Shown: positions 11,975 through 23,300 of the stretch, piece after piece
Layout: every line of letters starts with the position of its first letter
Position numbering within the stretch: position 1 is the first letter of the stretch
Assembly (NCBI GenBank): GCA_021292165.1
Contig: JAHFWL010000434.1
Span: forward strand, 496,001-560,000
From: Shinisaurus crocodilurus
Lineage: Eukaryota; Chordata; Lepidosauria; Squamata; Shinisauridae
Length of the DNA: 64,000 nucleotides
Direction: 5' to 3'
Translations under genes and position numbers: made by a program
The notes under the pieces: model-generated
Told to the model about the DNA's origin: nothing
Databases searched by the model: none
What the model saw: only the letters and a program-made list of their open reading frames with translations

Positions 11975-12267
11975 ATTCATAGATTCATAGATCATAGAGT
12001 TGGAAGGAGCCTACCAGGCTGATACAGGCCTGTGGCTCTCGCTGGCTCAGCTTGTCTGAGCGTGGAAAGCTAAGCAGGGGGTTGGACTCGATGGCCTTGT
12101 AGGCTCCTTCCAACTCTATGATCTATGAAATCTATCCAGTCCAACCCCCTGCTCAAGGCAGGAAACTAGAGGAGGGGTCTCCCATCCAAGTAATAGCCAG
12201 GCCTGACCCTGCTTAGCTTTCCACGCTCAGACAAGCTGAGCCAGCGTGAGCCACACAGGCCTGTATA
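11975..12267 (-). mobile_element. 5S-derived SINE (minus) with a second copy (plus) inserted inside
   Basis: The outer minus copy is 11975-12020 plus 12136-12267. The inner plus copy, about 12024-12135, lacks the sequence between two AGCAGGG repeats, so its 5S box C is gone. Confidence 0.8.
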
Positions 12268-12359
12268 TGTTATTTGGGCCATTCCAACGTCAGTTCTGCT
12301 GGCCATGGGGGCCCAAAATGGAACCTCCAGCACGGCTCCACTTTTAGAGGCAGTATACC

Positions 12360-12500
12360 TCTTTTGGTTACCAGATGCTGAGGGCAAGCAGGACATGGCT
12401 GTCTTTCAGTCCTGGCTTGTGCAAACTTCCCAAAGCTGTCCACTGTTGGAGAGAGATTGCTGGACAAGATGGGTCTTTGGTATGATCCAGTAAGGCAATG
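12360..12500 (+). mobile_element. CR1-like LINE 3' fragment
   Basis: CTGGACAAGATGGGTCTTTG and GATCCAGTAAGGC are the reverse complement of the family end seen at 39387-39450. Confidence 0.6.
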
Positions 12501-12612
12501 CTTCCTCCCCCCCCCCCGTCTTTTCTTAAGTCAATGGGCCAGCAGCCAGTGTGAGTCCAGCTCAGTTTATTAAATTGCATGCCTCCAGAGAGGTGTGTTC
12601 TTCTGAGTAGCT

Positions 12613-12666
12613 ACTCCACAATTACAGACATCCCCATGGACTCCACAATTACAGACATCCCCATGG
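12613..12666. repeat. 27-bp tandem duplication
   Basis: ACTCCACAATTACAGACATC-led unit, two identical copies. Confidence 0.9.
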
Positions 12667-12894
12667 ACACCCACCAAAATCCACGACGCAATGCAAGATT
12701 GTTCCAACTGAGCTGGCAGTTGATGACCTGGTAAAGCAATCCTCAAAACCCTGGCTTCAAATTTCTCTCATTAAAGCAAGGGTGCTGAAGCTCTTTCAGC
12801 CAGAGGGCCACATTCTGTTTCAGAGAAGCTCTCAGGGACAGTATTCCAGAGGTCAGTGGGGCCAAAGGCAAAAGGGCTGTGGCCAAAAACAATG

Positions 12895-13375
12895 GCAGTG
12901 TTAGGGGGCTGCCCACAAGGGCTGGAGCCCGGAATCTTTCATTTGGAGCCCGGAATCTCTGGGAGGTCATCTGCCCCATGCCCCCACCACCTTGCTGTCC
13001 ATGGGCACTTGCTGAAATAAAGGTACAGGGGCCCTGATGATCTCTGTTGCATCTGATCCCCCTGGGTTAGCTGTCTTTTTGCCCACATGTGCTTCACCTC
13101 CTGCTGCTCCCACCCCCTTGAATCTTTCTGCCTGAGTCTTTTTTCTGAAATCAAATGCCCCCCCTCTCCCCTGTCCATACATCCCTTTTTACAAATAGGG
13201 GTGTCCTTAGGAGACAGGGTCCTTTACAAGAGACAGACACACACACACAGAGAGAGAGAGAGAGAAAGAGAGAGAGAGTTTAGAGCATATGTAAATTAGC
13301 ATATACAAATTAATACATTTTTTGGTCCTGTGGGCCTGAGCCCTGGATCTTTTCAGTACCTAGCACTGACCCTGG
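12895..13375 (+). repeat. Repeat family Y, copy 1
   Basis: Shares CCTGATGATCTCTGTTGCAT, GGTGTCCTTAGGAGACAGGG, TAAATTAGCATAT and TGTGGGCCTGAGCCCTGGAT with 32610-33070 and 36808-37172. (CA)n(GA)n at 13241-13278. Confidence 0.85.
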
Positions 13376-13689
13376 CCAAAAATGCCACCATGTTTTTGCT
13401 TAATGCTTTTACTGGGAGTGACTACTAAGTCTTAGGAGAGGCATATCAACCTTTTAGAATGGGGAAAAAACTGCAGAACAGCCGGGAAACCAAACAAATG
13501 GTGGTTGAGGGAAAGGGGGTGGGGCCAGGGAAAGGGGGCATTGCCCTCTGTGGAATCCTGATAGGGTTGGAGTGGGACCCCAAGCATGGCCCCCTGGCCC
13601 AAGGTTCTGCACCCCTGCATGAACATCACCCTTGGAGAGATACCCAGCCAAAACTGTACGCCTCCTTGCATTGCACTAGGCTAGCACAG

Positions 13690-13785
13690 GTCTCCTTAGG
13701 TGCCCTCCAGATGCGTTATGGATGATGTGAGTTGTAGTCCAACACATCTGGAGTGCACCAGCTTGGGGAAGACTGCGCTAGCAGA
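13690..13785. mobile_element. hAT fold-back MITE, internally deleted
   Basis: GTGCCCTCCAGATGCG against AACACATCTGGAGTGCACCA. Confidence 0.65.
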
Positions 13786-14250
13786 AGGGATGTGAGTGTA
13801 ACTCAAGCATGTGTGTGGATTGCTGCTTGCCATAAAATGTGAGGACAGTAGCTGCAGAAAGACAAGAGTTTTCAGTAGGGAACCCACTGGCATGCTCCAG
13901 TTACAACAGCATCTTTCCCACTAGTAGTGCAATACTTACAAAGAGTCATACATTACATCAGGATATCACAGAAATCCTTCTACTTGTGCAGTCTACTACT
14001 GCCATGAATAATTTTCCAAGGGAAATGGCAGCAGTCCCATTGGCCAATTGTCTAGACAAAGCACTAATATCCAGTATGAAGCACGATCTTGCACTCATCA
14101 GCGGAAGAGACTGCATAGCCTAAATAAGAGGGTTATAGGAGAAGAAAATAAGAAGACAACAGGGCCTAACACTGGCTTTGTCCTTTGCCCAGGGGCAAGC
14201 TGGTCAAAGAAAAAAAGGGAAGACCAGGGCGAAATGGACCTCGGGCATTC
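13786..14250. other. Intergenic stretch without a gene
   Basis: Nothing recognised. Confidence 0.5.
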
Positions 14251-14254
14251 TTTA

Positions 14255-14360
14255 AAGCAGGGGTGGGCAACTTGTGGTCCTCCAGATGTTGTTGAACTGC
14301 AGCTTCCATCAGCCCCCATCAGCATGTTGAAAGGTCAGAGGTGATGGGAGTTGTAGGCAA
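14255..14360. mobile_element. hAT-like fold-back MITE, variant end
   Basis: CAGGGGTGGGCAACTTGTGG start, CCTCCAGATGTTGTTG, and inverse GGGAGTTGTAGGC. Confidence 0.65.
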
Positions 14361-14473
14361 AAACACTCCTGCTTCGAGGTATTTGGAAGAAAAGCCCTAT
14401 AGCTGGGGCATCATATAGGGAGGAGAAGGGGACAGTCTGTTCTCCCCATGTTTCTGGCCACATATTCAGGGAG

Positions 14474-14650
14474 GGGTCATAGCTCAGTGGTGAAGTACCT
14501 GCTTTGCATGCAGAAGGTCCCAGATTCAATCCCTGGCATCTCCAGATAGGGCTGGGACAGATACTTGTCTGAAACTTTGAAGAGCTGCTGCCAGTCAGTG
14601 TGGACAATACTGGGTTAGTATTGTGTTGACAATACTGGACCAATTGTCTG
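14474..14650 (+). mobile_element. tRNA-Ala-like SINE
   Basis: GGTCATAGCTCAGTGG A-box region, GCTTTGCATGCAGAAGG anticodon-like part, and B-box GATTCAATCCCTGG. Not a functional tRNA because the acceptor pairing and 3' part are replaced by SINE body. Confidence 0.8.
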
Positions 14651-14654
14651 ATGC

Positions 14655-15390
14655 ACAGAATCATAGAGTTGGAAGGGGTCATTTAGGCCATCGAGTCCAA
14701 CCTCCTGGTCAGTGCAGAAATCCAGTTTAAAGCATCCCTGTCAGATGGCTGTCCAGTCTTTGCTCGAATACCTCCAGCGATAGAGAACTCACCACCTCCC
14801 TAGGCAGTTGGTTCCATTGTCTGACTGCTCTGGCCATTAGGAACTTTTTTCTGATGTTCAACCAAAATCTGCCTTCCTGTAACTTAAGCCCGTTATTTTG
14901 TGTCCAACAGTCTTGGATGATGGAGAACAGGTTGCAGTCCTCTTCTGTGTGACAACCCTTTAGGTACTTGAAGAGTGCTATCATATCCCCCCTCAGTCTT
15001 CTCTTCTCAAGGCTAAACATGCACAGTTCCTTCCATCTTTCCTTGTAGGACTTAGTTCAGTATTCTCCAACCTTGGGCCCCCAGATGTTTTTGGCCTACA
15101 ACTCCCAGCATGCCCCAGAGTAGGAGAGCCCACCACCTCCCTAGGTAGTTGGTTCCATTGCCTTATTGCTCTAACAGTCAGGACATTTTCCCTGATGTTT
15201 AGGTGGAATCTGGGTTCCTGTAACTTGAGCCCATTATTCCGTGTCCTGCAAACTGGGATGATCAAGAAGAGATCCTGGCCCTCCTCTTTGTGACAACCCT
15301 TCAAGTACTGGATGCTTCTCCTTACTGGTAATAAGAGCTGTAAGCTAAAATACACTGATATTTTTGGTCCTGTCCCTTTTGCCTTTGGCT
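14655..15390 (-). pseudogene. CR1-like LINE 3' end, C-terminus present twice
   Basis: 14727-15020 encodes EKRRLRGDMIALFKYLKG and RQWNQLPREVV on the minus strand. 15120-15390 encodes a second RQWNQLPREVV copy. A half hAT MITE (15060-15115) separates them. The CR1 end AGAATCATAGAGTTGGAAGG is at 14658. Confidence 0.8.
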
Positions 15391-15854
15391 CCATCCACTA
15401 ATACATTGGGAAGGCAGCCCCAAAGAGCTTCCCTGAAATGGAATTAGGTCGGGGGGGGGGGGAGGTTCAAAATCTCGGGATAAGGGAAGCAAGCCAGCAA
15501 TCAGAGCTGGCATTCACCACAACAGACAAGAGAGACCACCTTTTAGGTTGCACTGATTCGGAAAAGTGAGATGGCATTCACCTTTGCGACCAATCAGTAC
15601 ACCCACTGAATGCAGGAAGCAAGAATCTTCTGCCTATCTTGGGAATTACCAGGGCCTCCTAGGGATGAGTACCACTTGTCCTAGGGTGGGGAAGATTTGC
15701 AGTAAGCCTTTTCAAGGATGCTTTCAAAAGTGAGAAACCAGGTCTTATAGCAAGAATCTTAATACGTGCATCTCTCGGCTATAACATTCAGATAGGATTT
15801 TTATTTTATTTTAAATTTAATTATAAATTTTATTATTTATAATTTATAACATTA
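15391..15854. other. Intergenic stretch without a gene
   Basis: A G12 tract at 15451-15462 and an AT-rich patch near 15800. Nothing else recognised. Confidence 0.5.
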
Positions 15855-16090
15855 ATTAATTGATTGATTATATTTATATCCCACCATCTTTCCTGCAAGG
15901 AACCCAAGGCGACTTACATAATCTTCCTCCTCCTCCTCCTCTCCATTTTATCCTCATAACAACCCTGTGAGGTAGGTTAGGTTGAGAGTCCGTGACTGGC
16001 CCAGTGAGCTTCATGGCCGAGTGGGGACTAGAACCCAGATCTCCCGAGTCCCAGTCCAACACTCTCACCACTACCTCACACTGGCTCTCA
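15855..16090 (-). mobile_element. MIR/CORE-like tRNA SINE
   Basis: Reverse complement of the family, with CTCACACTGGCTCTCA at its 5' end. Confidence 0.9.
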
Positions 16091-16162
16091 ATCTGATGAT
16101 ACAGCATGCTTTACAGGGGAAAGGGCACTGCATGGTGCAGCAGTAGTATGAACAAGTGGGAC

Positions 16163-16420
16163 CTGCAGCAAAATGTTGCAGCATGGAGTGCGCTTGTTCA
16201 GGATTCTGGACACTCCATTCCATTCAACCTGTGTTTTCCCAAAATACATTTCCAACAAACAGTTGGCATTCTGTAGCCACCGAGCATGCTTAGTCCTCAC
16301 TGGGCTGTTTTTGGACACACACCCGCCACAAGACCTCCCCATACCACTACTTTTTGTACTTCTGCCACCCTGGGGGTTCTCCTGCTGATACCTCCCTCTT
16401 GTGCATGGGTAATGCCAATT
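16163..16420 (+). repeat. Repeat family W, single copy
   Basis: Shares TGTTGCAGCATGGAG, GAGCATGCTTAGTCCTC and CTGATACCTCCCTCTTGTGC with both arms of 40843-41427. Confidence 0.75.
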
Positions 16421-16440
16421 TATCTCCTTAAGGAATGACA

Positions 16441-16614
16441 CTCATAGATTCATAGATCATAGAGTTGGAAGGGGCCTACTAGGCCATCGAGTCCCACCCC
16501 CTGCTCAATGCAGGAAACTAGAGGAGGGGTCTCCCATCCAAGTAATAACCAGGCCTGACCATGCTTAGTTTTCTACGCTCAGACAAGCTGAGCCAGCATG
16601 AGCCCACAGGCCTG
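16441..16614 (-). mobile_element. 5S-derived SINE with CR1-like tail
   Basis: Reverse complement; 5S box C region GGTCTCCCATCCAAGTAAT is clear. Confidence 0.88.
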
Positions 16615-16619
16615 GACAT

Positions 16620-17640
16620 TGCAAATAAAGGGAATGAATACTGGGAGGGACTGGATCTGTGAGTGCTGAGTTCATGTGTTGCCTCTGCAATGGACTCATC
16701 AGCAGGGCCAGCCTTGCCATTAGGCAGAGCGAGGTGGTCACCTCAGATGCTAGGAGGGGGCAGCAAGGTGCTGGAGGAGAGTTGTGAACATGCAGCCTGC
16801 CCTATGCCCCGAGCTAGCCTGCTGCCTTTAGGTGCGGTGGTGGGCACTGTCCCATTGTGTTGAAGAAATATTCAGTGGCCCTTTGCCCTTTGTACATGGA
16901 ACGGGAGGGGACGCCATCTTGTCCTTTGCCTCAGGCAGCAAAATGCCTTGGGCTATCCCTGCTCATCAGGTGAGTTCTCAAATGCAGACTCATCATTTGA
17001 GTAGTGAACATCAATTGCATTCACACAGTTGCATTAACCTCACATTTAGTTTGGCCCTTAGTGCACCTCCAGCAGTGGGCTGGCATTGTGTCACAACCTA
17101 AATTCATCATACATGAATTTACATTTGCTTATAATCTGTTTGCTCCATTCTAAAGATTAGGTAGCACGAGAGCACCAACAAAAACTCAGCACATGATAGT
17201 TCCTGATAAAAGAATAAAATGCCATTGTATCCATTGCCCTAGACCAGCTCAGCAATGCCCATGAAAAGCAGGCCCAACTAAAAAGCTTTTTCCACTAGAC
17301 CTGCCACTCAATTAAAGAAGTTAGTTATTCATGTAAGTCTTAAATCAATGAAATCATGCAAAAAAAAAAAAATATTTGAATTGTAATAGCTCTGAAGAAA
17401 AGAAGTATTCTTTGTTTTCAGATGATGCACTGATGTCTTACAGCAAGCACCATCTGAGAAAGAGGCAAGCTCCATTAAGAGGCAATCCACCCATGGATTT
17501 GTACTTAGGTTTTAATTACCTTGTTAAAAAACTAAAGCCTGCTGTCCAATCAGCAGGAAACCTTTTCCATTGATTAAATGTTTTGATTTAGTCATCTACT
17601 GATTAACCAACTGAAGATTGCAGCCCTACTACTTATGGTT
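16620..17640. other. Intergenic stretch without a gene
   Basis: Nothing recognised apart from an A13 run near 17360. Confidence 0.5.
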
Positions 17641-17677
17641 GTGTAAAAGTTAATTTACAACACAATGCTATTGTTCA

Positions 17678-17891
17678 CAGGCAGTCCCCGGGTTACAAAC
17701 ATCCCAACTTACGGACAACTCATACTTAAGAACGGACCGCCATATATGTAAAAATCTTGCGTTAAATACAATGGTTCGTACTTACGAACGCACTATACTT
17801 TGCGACACTTTGAAAACATTGTGCGGCTTCTGTTCCGACTTACATTCGACTTAAAAGACTTACGAATGGTTCATAACCCGGGGACTGCCTG
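17678..17891. mobile_element. Tigger-like (Tc1/mariner) MITE
   Basis: Terminal repeats CAGGCAGTCCCCGGGTTAC and ATAACCCGGGGACTGCCTG. The flanks CA and TA fit a TA target. It splits an older palindromic MITE (17650-17677 and 17892-17955). Confidence 0.75.
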
Positions 17892-17955
17892 TACTCAGAA
17901 GTAAATCCCAGTGTGTATCCAATGGATACTCCCAGATAAGTGGGTAGCCTAAGGC

Positions 17956-18525
17956 TCTAGTCCTTAAGGGTTTCTGAAAGAGTTCCCCAGCTGTAGAGAA
18001 TCAAAGCAAATGGCTCCTTAAGCTAGCACAGACCTCTGAAATCTCTCCTCCTCCTGTAGCCAGTTCCTCCCAGTCACAATCCAGGTGAGTTTCATAAGGT
18101 GCTATTTCACAGAGGACTGGATACAGTAATTGGATAAGCAATACCACTCTGATGGATCAATCTGTTAAAACGTTAGTTTGCATTTATGCAAGGTTTCAGT
18201 ATACACAGTGGAAAGATGTCACTAAATAAGAGGTTTACGAATATGGGGCAGAATATAGATAGGGTTCCTCTTTTCTTTTTTGCTAGTAGTGCTTTATAAA
18301 GCAGCTCTGCACCATGTGGTTCAACACAAAACAATGCTCACTTCTTTTTTTGTCCGAACTTCTTGCAGAGAAGGAACCCTTAGTTAATTTTTATGTTGGG
18401 AATTCAGGGCAATACGTGCACTATATTTGCAAGTTCTCTTATGCAAACCCTATTGAAATGAATCAGAAGCACACAAGAGTGTTTCACTTAATTATGATGG
18501 GGGAGCACTTCCTAGTGGAACTAAG
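17956..18525. other. Intergenic stretch without a gene
   Basis: Nothing recognised. Confidence 0.5.
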
Positions 18526-18625
18526 GCTGCAATGCTAAGCATGCATTCCAGGGAGTAAGCCCCATTGAATGCAGTGAGACTTTTTTCTGAGGAAACATGC
18601 ATAAGATTCCCATTGAAACCAACGG
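18526..18625. mobile_element. Palindromic MITE, degraded
   Basis: GGCTGCAATGCTAAGCATGC and GAAACATGCATAAGATT ends around CCCCATTGAATGCAGTG. Confidence 0.55.
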
Positions 18626-18777
18626 AACAAGTTAGTTGAATCTAACTTGCAGGGTTTAAATCACAACAAACTTTTGCTGGATTAAGGCCAATGTTTGCAG
18701 GTTGATTTTTTTTTTTAAAGCATGCAAATTGTCAGAAAGCTGAGTAATAGCACAAGACCATATTATAAATTAACCAT

Positions 18778-18783
18778 TTTATT
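18778..18783 (-). terminator. SNAI1: Candidate SNAI1 polyadenylation signal
   Basis: The plus strand reads TTTATT, i.e. AATAAA on the gene strand, about 1.37 kb after the stop. It is the first canonical hexamer that also closes the non-repetitive AT-rich block. Earlier weak signals cannot be excluded. Confidence 0.45.
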
Positions 18784-19760
18784 GAATATCAATAAATTGC
18801 ATATAATTATATATATAAAAAATGTTTAAAATCAGTATAAAATTGTGGCACAAAAATATATAAATACCAGTGTACCTTTGAAATGTAAACATACCCTTTT
18901 TTTCTTCTTTTTTCCTGTTTTGTTTTGTTTATGATGTGGAAACAATGTACAAAAGAAAGATGCATTCGGCAGGCACCTGTCAATAACCATAAAGAGCTCT
19001 TTTGGCACACACCTGTCAATGGGCAGCTCTCTCCACACAGGCCGCTATTGTATCGCTTGACAAGTGCCTGCTATTAGTCACAGTTCTTTTTTTTAAAAAA
19101 GCAGTTGTTAAAAGAAGTCATATTAACAGGTGCTTGAGTGCATAGCTGCTCTGTAAAGAGGAGTCTGGTTTGAAATGGCTACCCAATGCCTTCTATAGAC
19201 ATTGTTAATCTTTGAGGCATTGCAAATGATCATTGTGCTGGTGGGAGAAGCAGCTGCCTCAGAACTAATGCAATACTGTATTACTGCAGACTAGTCACAC
19301 CTTCTACGGGTGGTGTACATACAATGCTAAGAGCAAGAGAGAGTTGGGGGGGTGTTAACACTTTGCTTTTGTCTTTTGCTTAGAGGCATATTAGTTCAGG
19401 GTCAACAGTTACTGTCAATCTATTATTCTCCCCCCCCCAACCCCCCATAACAAAAATACTGTGATTTTTCAGGCCAGCTAGGTGCAAGGCTGAATCCTGA
19501 GAGGTACTAGGCACCTTCTGAACCTTCTTACGCTTGTAAAAAAATAAAAGACATAAAAATAGCACTGCCCTCTAGCTTAAGATGGCTTTTTAAAAAGCAG
19601 AAAGTAGGAGGATCCCATGGCTATTGTTAAGACATGAAAGTCCAAATGGAACCTCTATATTCAGTGGCAGTATAACTCAAAGTACCAGATGCAAAGAGGA
19701 AGAAAAAAGGAAAAAAGAGGTAGCGTTGCCTGCATGCACCACTTGTAAGTTCAGGTCAGA

Positions 19761-19838
19761 GATTTCAGAGAGAGGTTCATATTAAAACATCAGCTCACAG
19801 ATTTCAGAGAGAGGTTCATATTAAAACATCAGCTCACA
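19761..19838. repeat. 39-bp tandem duplication in the SNAI1 3'UTR
   Basis: Two identical 39-bp units (19761-19799 and 19800-19838) sit head to tail. Each begins GATTTCAGAGAGAGG. Confidence 0.9.
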
Positions 19839-20151
19839 TGTGTCATTTTGTATGCCAGTCAGCCGTTTGGGAAGACATAATGTAATCCTGCACCTGCCTG
19901 AATCAAGAAGCATTCTGCTACTGCCAGGAAAAGGGGGGGGGGAGAAGGGATCAGGCTTTAAAAATTGCCTCAGGGACAAAGAAAGAAGTATTATGTGTGG
20001 TGCTTTAAGGCCCGAAACAGCTGGAAAAATAACAGTTCAATACACGCTGCCCTGGCAGTTCAACTCAACGGAAACTATCTTCCTACAGACACTAGTTTAC
20101 AATACATGTATTTGCATGGAGGAGTCCGTGGCATTATTGGGGGGGGCGCCC

Positions 20152-20333
20152 TCAGCGAGTTCCAGTGCAGCCCGTTTCTTCATGCTTGTGGAGAAGTGAC
20201 ATTCGGGAGAAAGTCCGGGAGCAGGTTTTGCATTGATACTTCTTGACATCTGAGTGGGTCTGCAGGTGGGCGCGGAGGTTTGAGCGGTCAGCAAAGGCCC
20301 TGTTGCAGTGTGTGCAGGAAAAGGGTTTTTCAC
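20152..20333 (-). CDS. SNAI1: SNAI1 coding exon 3 (terminal)
   Basis: This exon is 182 nt, from acceptor CCCGCAG|GTGAAA to a stop codon at 20152-20154. It completes the GEKPF linker and encodes fingers 4 and 5. The protein ends ...[10 protein letters not shown], typical of Snail C-termini. Confidence 0.95.
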
Positions 20334-23300
20334 CTGCGGGAGACAAAAAGAAGAAGAAAGGGGTCAGAAGCAAAGTTTCATAAGATTTCATAGATCATAG
20401 AGTTGGATGGAGTCTACAAGGCCATCAAGTCCAACCCCCTGCTCAAGGCAGGAAACTAGAGGAGGGGTCTCCCATCCAAGTAATCACCAGGCCTGACCCT
20501 GCTTAGCTTTCCACGCTCAGACAAGCTGAGCCAGAGTGAGCCACAGGCCTGTTCAAGCACCTTACATCCTTGCAAATATGAAAACGGCAAGTCAAAACTC
20601 AAATAGTGACCCCTTACAATAACCTTCTCCAGCCCCGGCGCCTTCCGGATGTGTTGGACTACAAGTCCCAGCATCCCCCAGGGGATTCTGGGACTTGTAG
20701 TCCAACACATCCGGTGGGCGCTGGGCTGGAGAAGGCAACCTTACAACTTATTCCCAGTCTTGCACTCCACAAGTTATATATAAATAACTTATGCAGTGTG
20801 AAATACTTAAGAGGAGCCAACAGATCATACCTCGTTGAAGCAGAATTGTACCAGTTCTAAGCACAATTAATTGCTCAGAAAGAAATCCCAATGAAATTGG
20901 TAGGGCTTATTTCCATATAAATGGCTGCAAGATCAGGCACTGATGAGAACTCCATATCAGCTGGTTACCCGGATCCTAAATAAGTTTACTCAGAAGCAAA
21001 TCTCAAGGGAAAGATCCAGCTTACAATAAGCACTTTTAAGCTCCCTTAATTTCAAGGGGAAACAGGGAGACATCTCTCTCTCCCATTGAACTGTAGGCCA
21101 GATTGTACCCATGGATTCTAATGGCACTTAGTTGCCATAAGAAGGCTGAGAATTTCACACCAAGGGTGGTATCCAATGTTAGTCCTATGCACAGTAGACC
21201 CATTCATTTCAGTGGGTCTACTCTGCATAGGACTAATGCTGGATACTAGCCTAAGACTGGAATCCTATACATTCATCTATAGAGTAATCCCATATACTGC
21301 AGTGGGTCTTACTCTTGAGTAAACATGGATTGCATTGGGCTGCATTGCTGCATACATTTAGCTTAACTAGACCAAGCAGCTAGTCCTGATGGTGCTGCAT
21401 GACAATCCAAATAACATTAATTCTGCATGGTGCAAAATGCAAATAATTTCATCTGCCAACGCGGTGCAGCAAAAGGCGAAGCATCAATTGCATCAGTATG
21501 GCAGCCTTCCAAGGCTCACTGTTCCAAGTATAACCATCCTTTCCAGAGTTGTATTCCTCCTCCTCTTCCTAGCATACCAGCCCCCTCCAAAAAACCTCCC
21601 TCTGTGCTGAAAAAGCTAAGTGGATGAATTCCTGTCAGATAAATTCTTTTGGAACTAACAAACAGGCGTGCTCAATTTGGAAAGCACAATTAAGTCTTTG
21701 GGGCTTCCTTCAGGCATCATCTTTAGTACTTTTAAGAGGGTGTGAAATCAGCACCAAGTAACAATTAAACTATACCCCCCCCCCCCCCGCCTTCCCAAAC
21801 AAGCACAAAAAGCTGCTTGGAGGGAGATTCATTGTAAATGTGATACTCCTCGGATTAAAAGCTAAAAAAGCTTCCACAGGCGGGCAGCTGTGGAGTCTGG
21901 TGTTCAGCCTGGGGCATTTCAGTAACAGGTGCACTGGGAAAGCATTGCTACAGTAAAGCACCTGCCTAGTGGGACCATCAGCTCCCCACCCCCCATAGGC
22001 AAACAATGCACATCAACAAGGACTAGAAAGATGCATCTACACAGCACCTTTTGTGCCCAGGAGCAAGCTTATCATTCTTGAGGGGGGGGGGATTCAGATG
22101 TCACAGGGAAGGCTTTAGAAGCCTGTAAGGCAGGTGCTATGTTAGTAAGAGTCTTCTGCAACCCCTGGGCAATACTTTAGCACCTTGTATATTGGGAGCT
22201 GAGACCAGAAACAGACAGGGGGGGGGGGTAGGGAGGGAAGATAGTGTCTGGCATTTAAACCCAAGATGAGTCCTTTGCTAGACAAGGGAAAGAAGCATGC
22301 CTCAGTGTTGACATTACACATGCCTGCGGCCAAGGCCTGCAGGGCTGGTGGAAAGCCCTCTCAATCAGGTGGTCCTTTTGTGCACAGAATGACTCAAGGC
22401 TGATTCACATGACGGTGGTGTGCCTGCTGAGTAGACTGCATCCAAGCTAATCGGATAGCCACTTCACTATGTGGACATATAGTGAGCCCAAGTACAAGCA
22501 GCCAAAAGGATGGCACAAACACGAGCCCAACTTTGCAGATTGGCTCTTAAGATGTGACTTACAAAGGGGAAAATGAGTTGGGATGAATTTCAGGCGAACT
22601 TGGCTCAAAACTGTTGGTTAATTGTCTTGCTTAATTGATTATATGTAAGCTGCTCTGGCGACCTTTTTGGCTGAGAAGTGACATAAGAATACTAATAATA
22701 TTAATAGTACTACTAGTACTACTACTACTACTACTAATAATAATAATAATAATGTGTTTGAAACCCTTTGGGAAACCCTTATCTCCCCAGATAAGCTGCA
22801 TGCGTGTTGACTTGAATCAGGCTGCAAGCCACAGGAGGGGGGTTGGGCAGAGCAAGGAGATAAGAGTAACCAGAAGACAAACAGAGGAATCCGCTTTACC
22901 TGTGTGTGTTCTGATGTGGCCCTGCAGGAGCCAAGGCCTGGAGAAAGCTTTGCCACAAATCTTGCACACGCAGGGCAGGGTATGGCTTCGGATGTGCATC
23001 TTGAGGGCTCCCAGGCTCACGTATTCCTTCTCGCAGTACTTGCAGCTGAAAGATTTCCTGGCCTGGGAGTCACAGTGCAATTGTCTGTGCTTGGAAAGGC
23101 CGGCAAAAGTAGAGTAGGACTTGTTGCATTGGCTGCAGTGGAATTTCTCAGCTTCGGTGGCAGACGAGGCCGGGCTGGGCGGGTCAGAGGTCGTCTTGCC
23201 GTCCTCCTCTTCGCTGGACAGGGAGGTCAGGTCCAGAGGCTTGGAGTCGGGGCTCGGGGGAGAAGAAGCAGCGCTTTTCTGGTACTCCGGCTCGGAGGTG

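Larger units (their letters stand above)
18760..20151 (-). other. SNAI1: Probable SNAI1 3'UTR
   Basis: This AT-rich, mostly repeat-free block follows the SNAI1 stop. It ends at an AATAAA on the minus strand (18778-18783) and carries several AU-rich ATTTA-type stretches near 18800-18870. The length and the end point are inferred; no transcript evidence is available here. A 39-bp tandem duplication lies inside (19761-19838). Confidence 0.5.

Noticed and set aside
14474..14550. tRNA-Ala gene
   Set aside because: Internal boxes are present but the 3' acceptor half is replaced by a SINE body, and other decayed copies exist in the window.
1..18700. A further protein gene downstream of SNAI1
   Set aside because: No spliced or single-exon reading with recognisable domains was found; ORFs there overlap SINEs, LINE ends or simple repeats.
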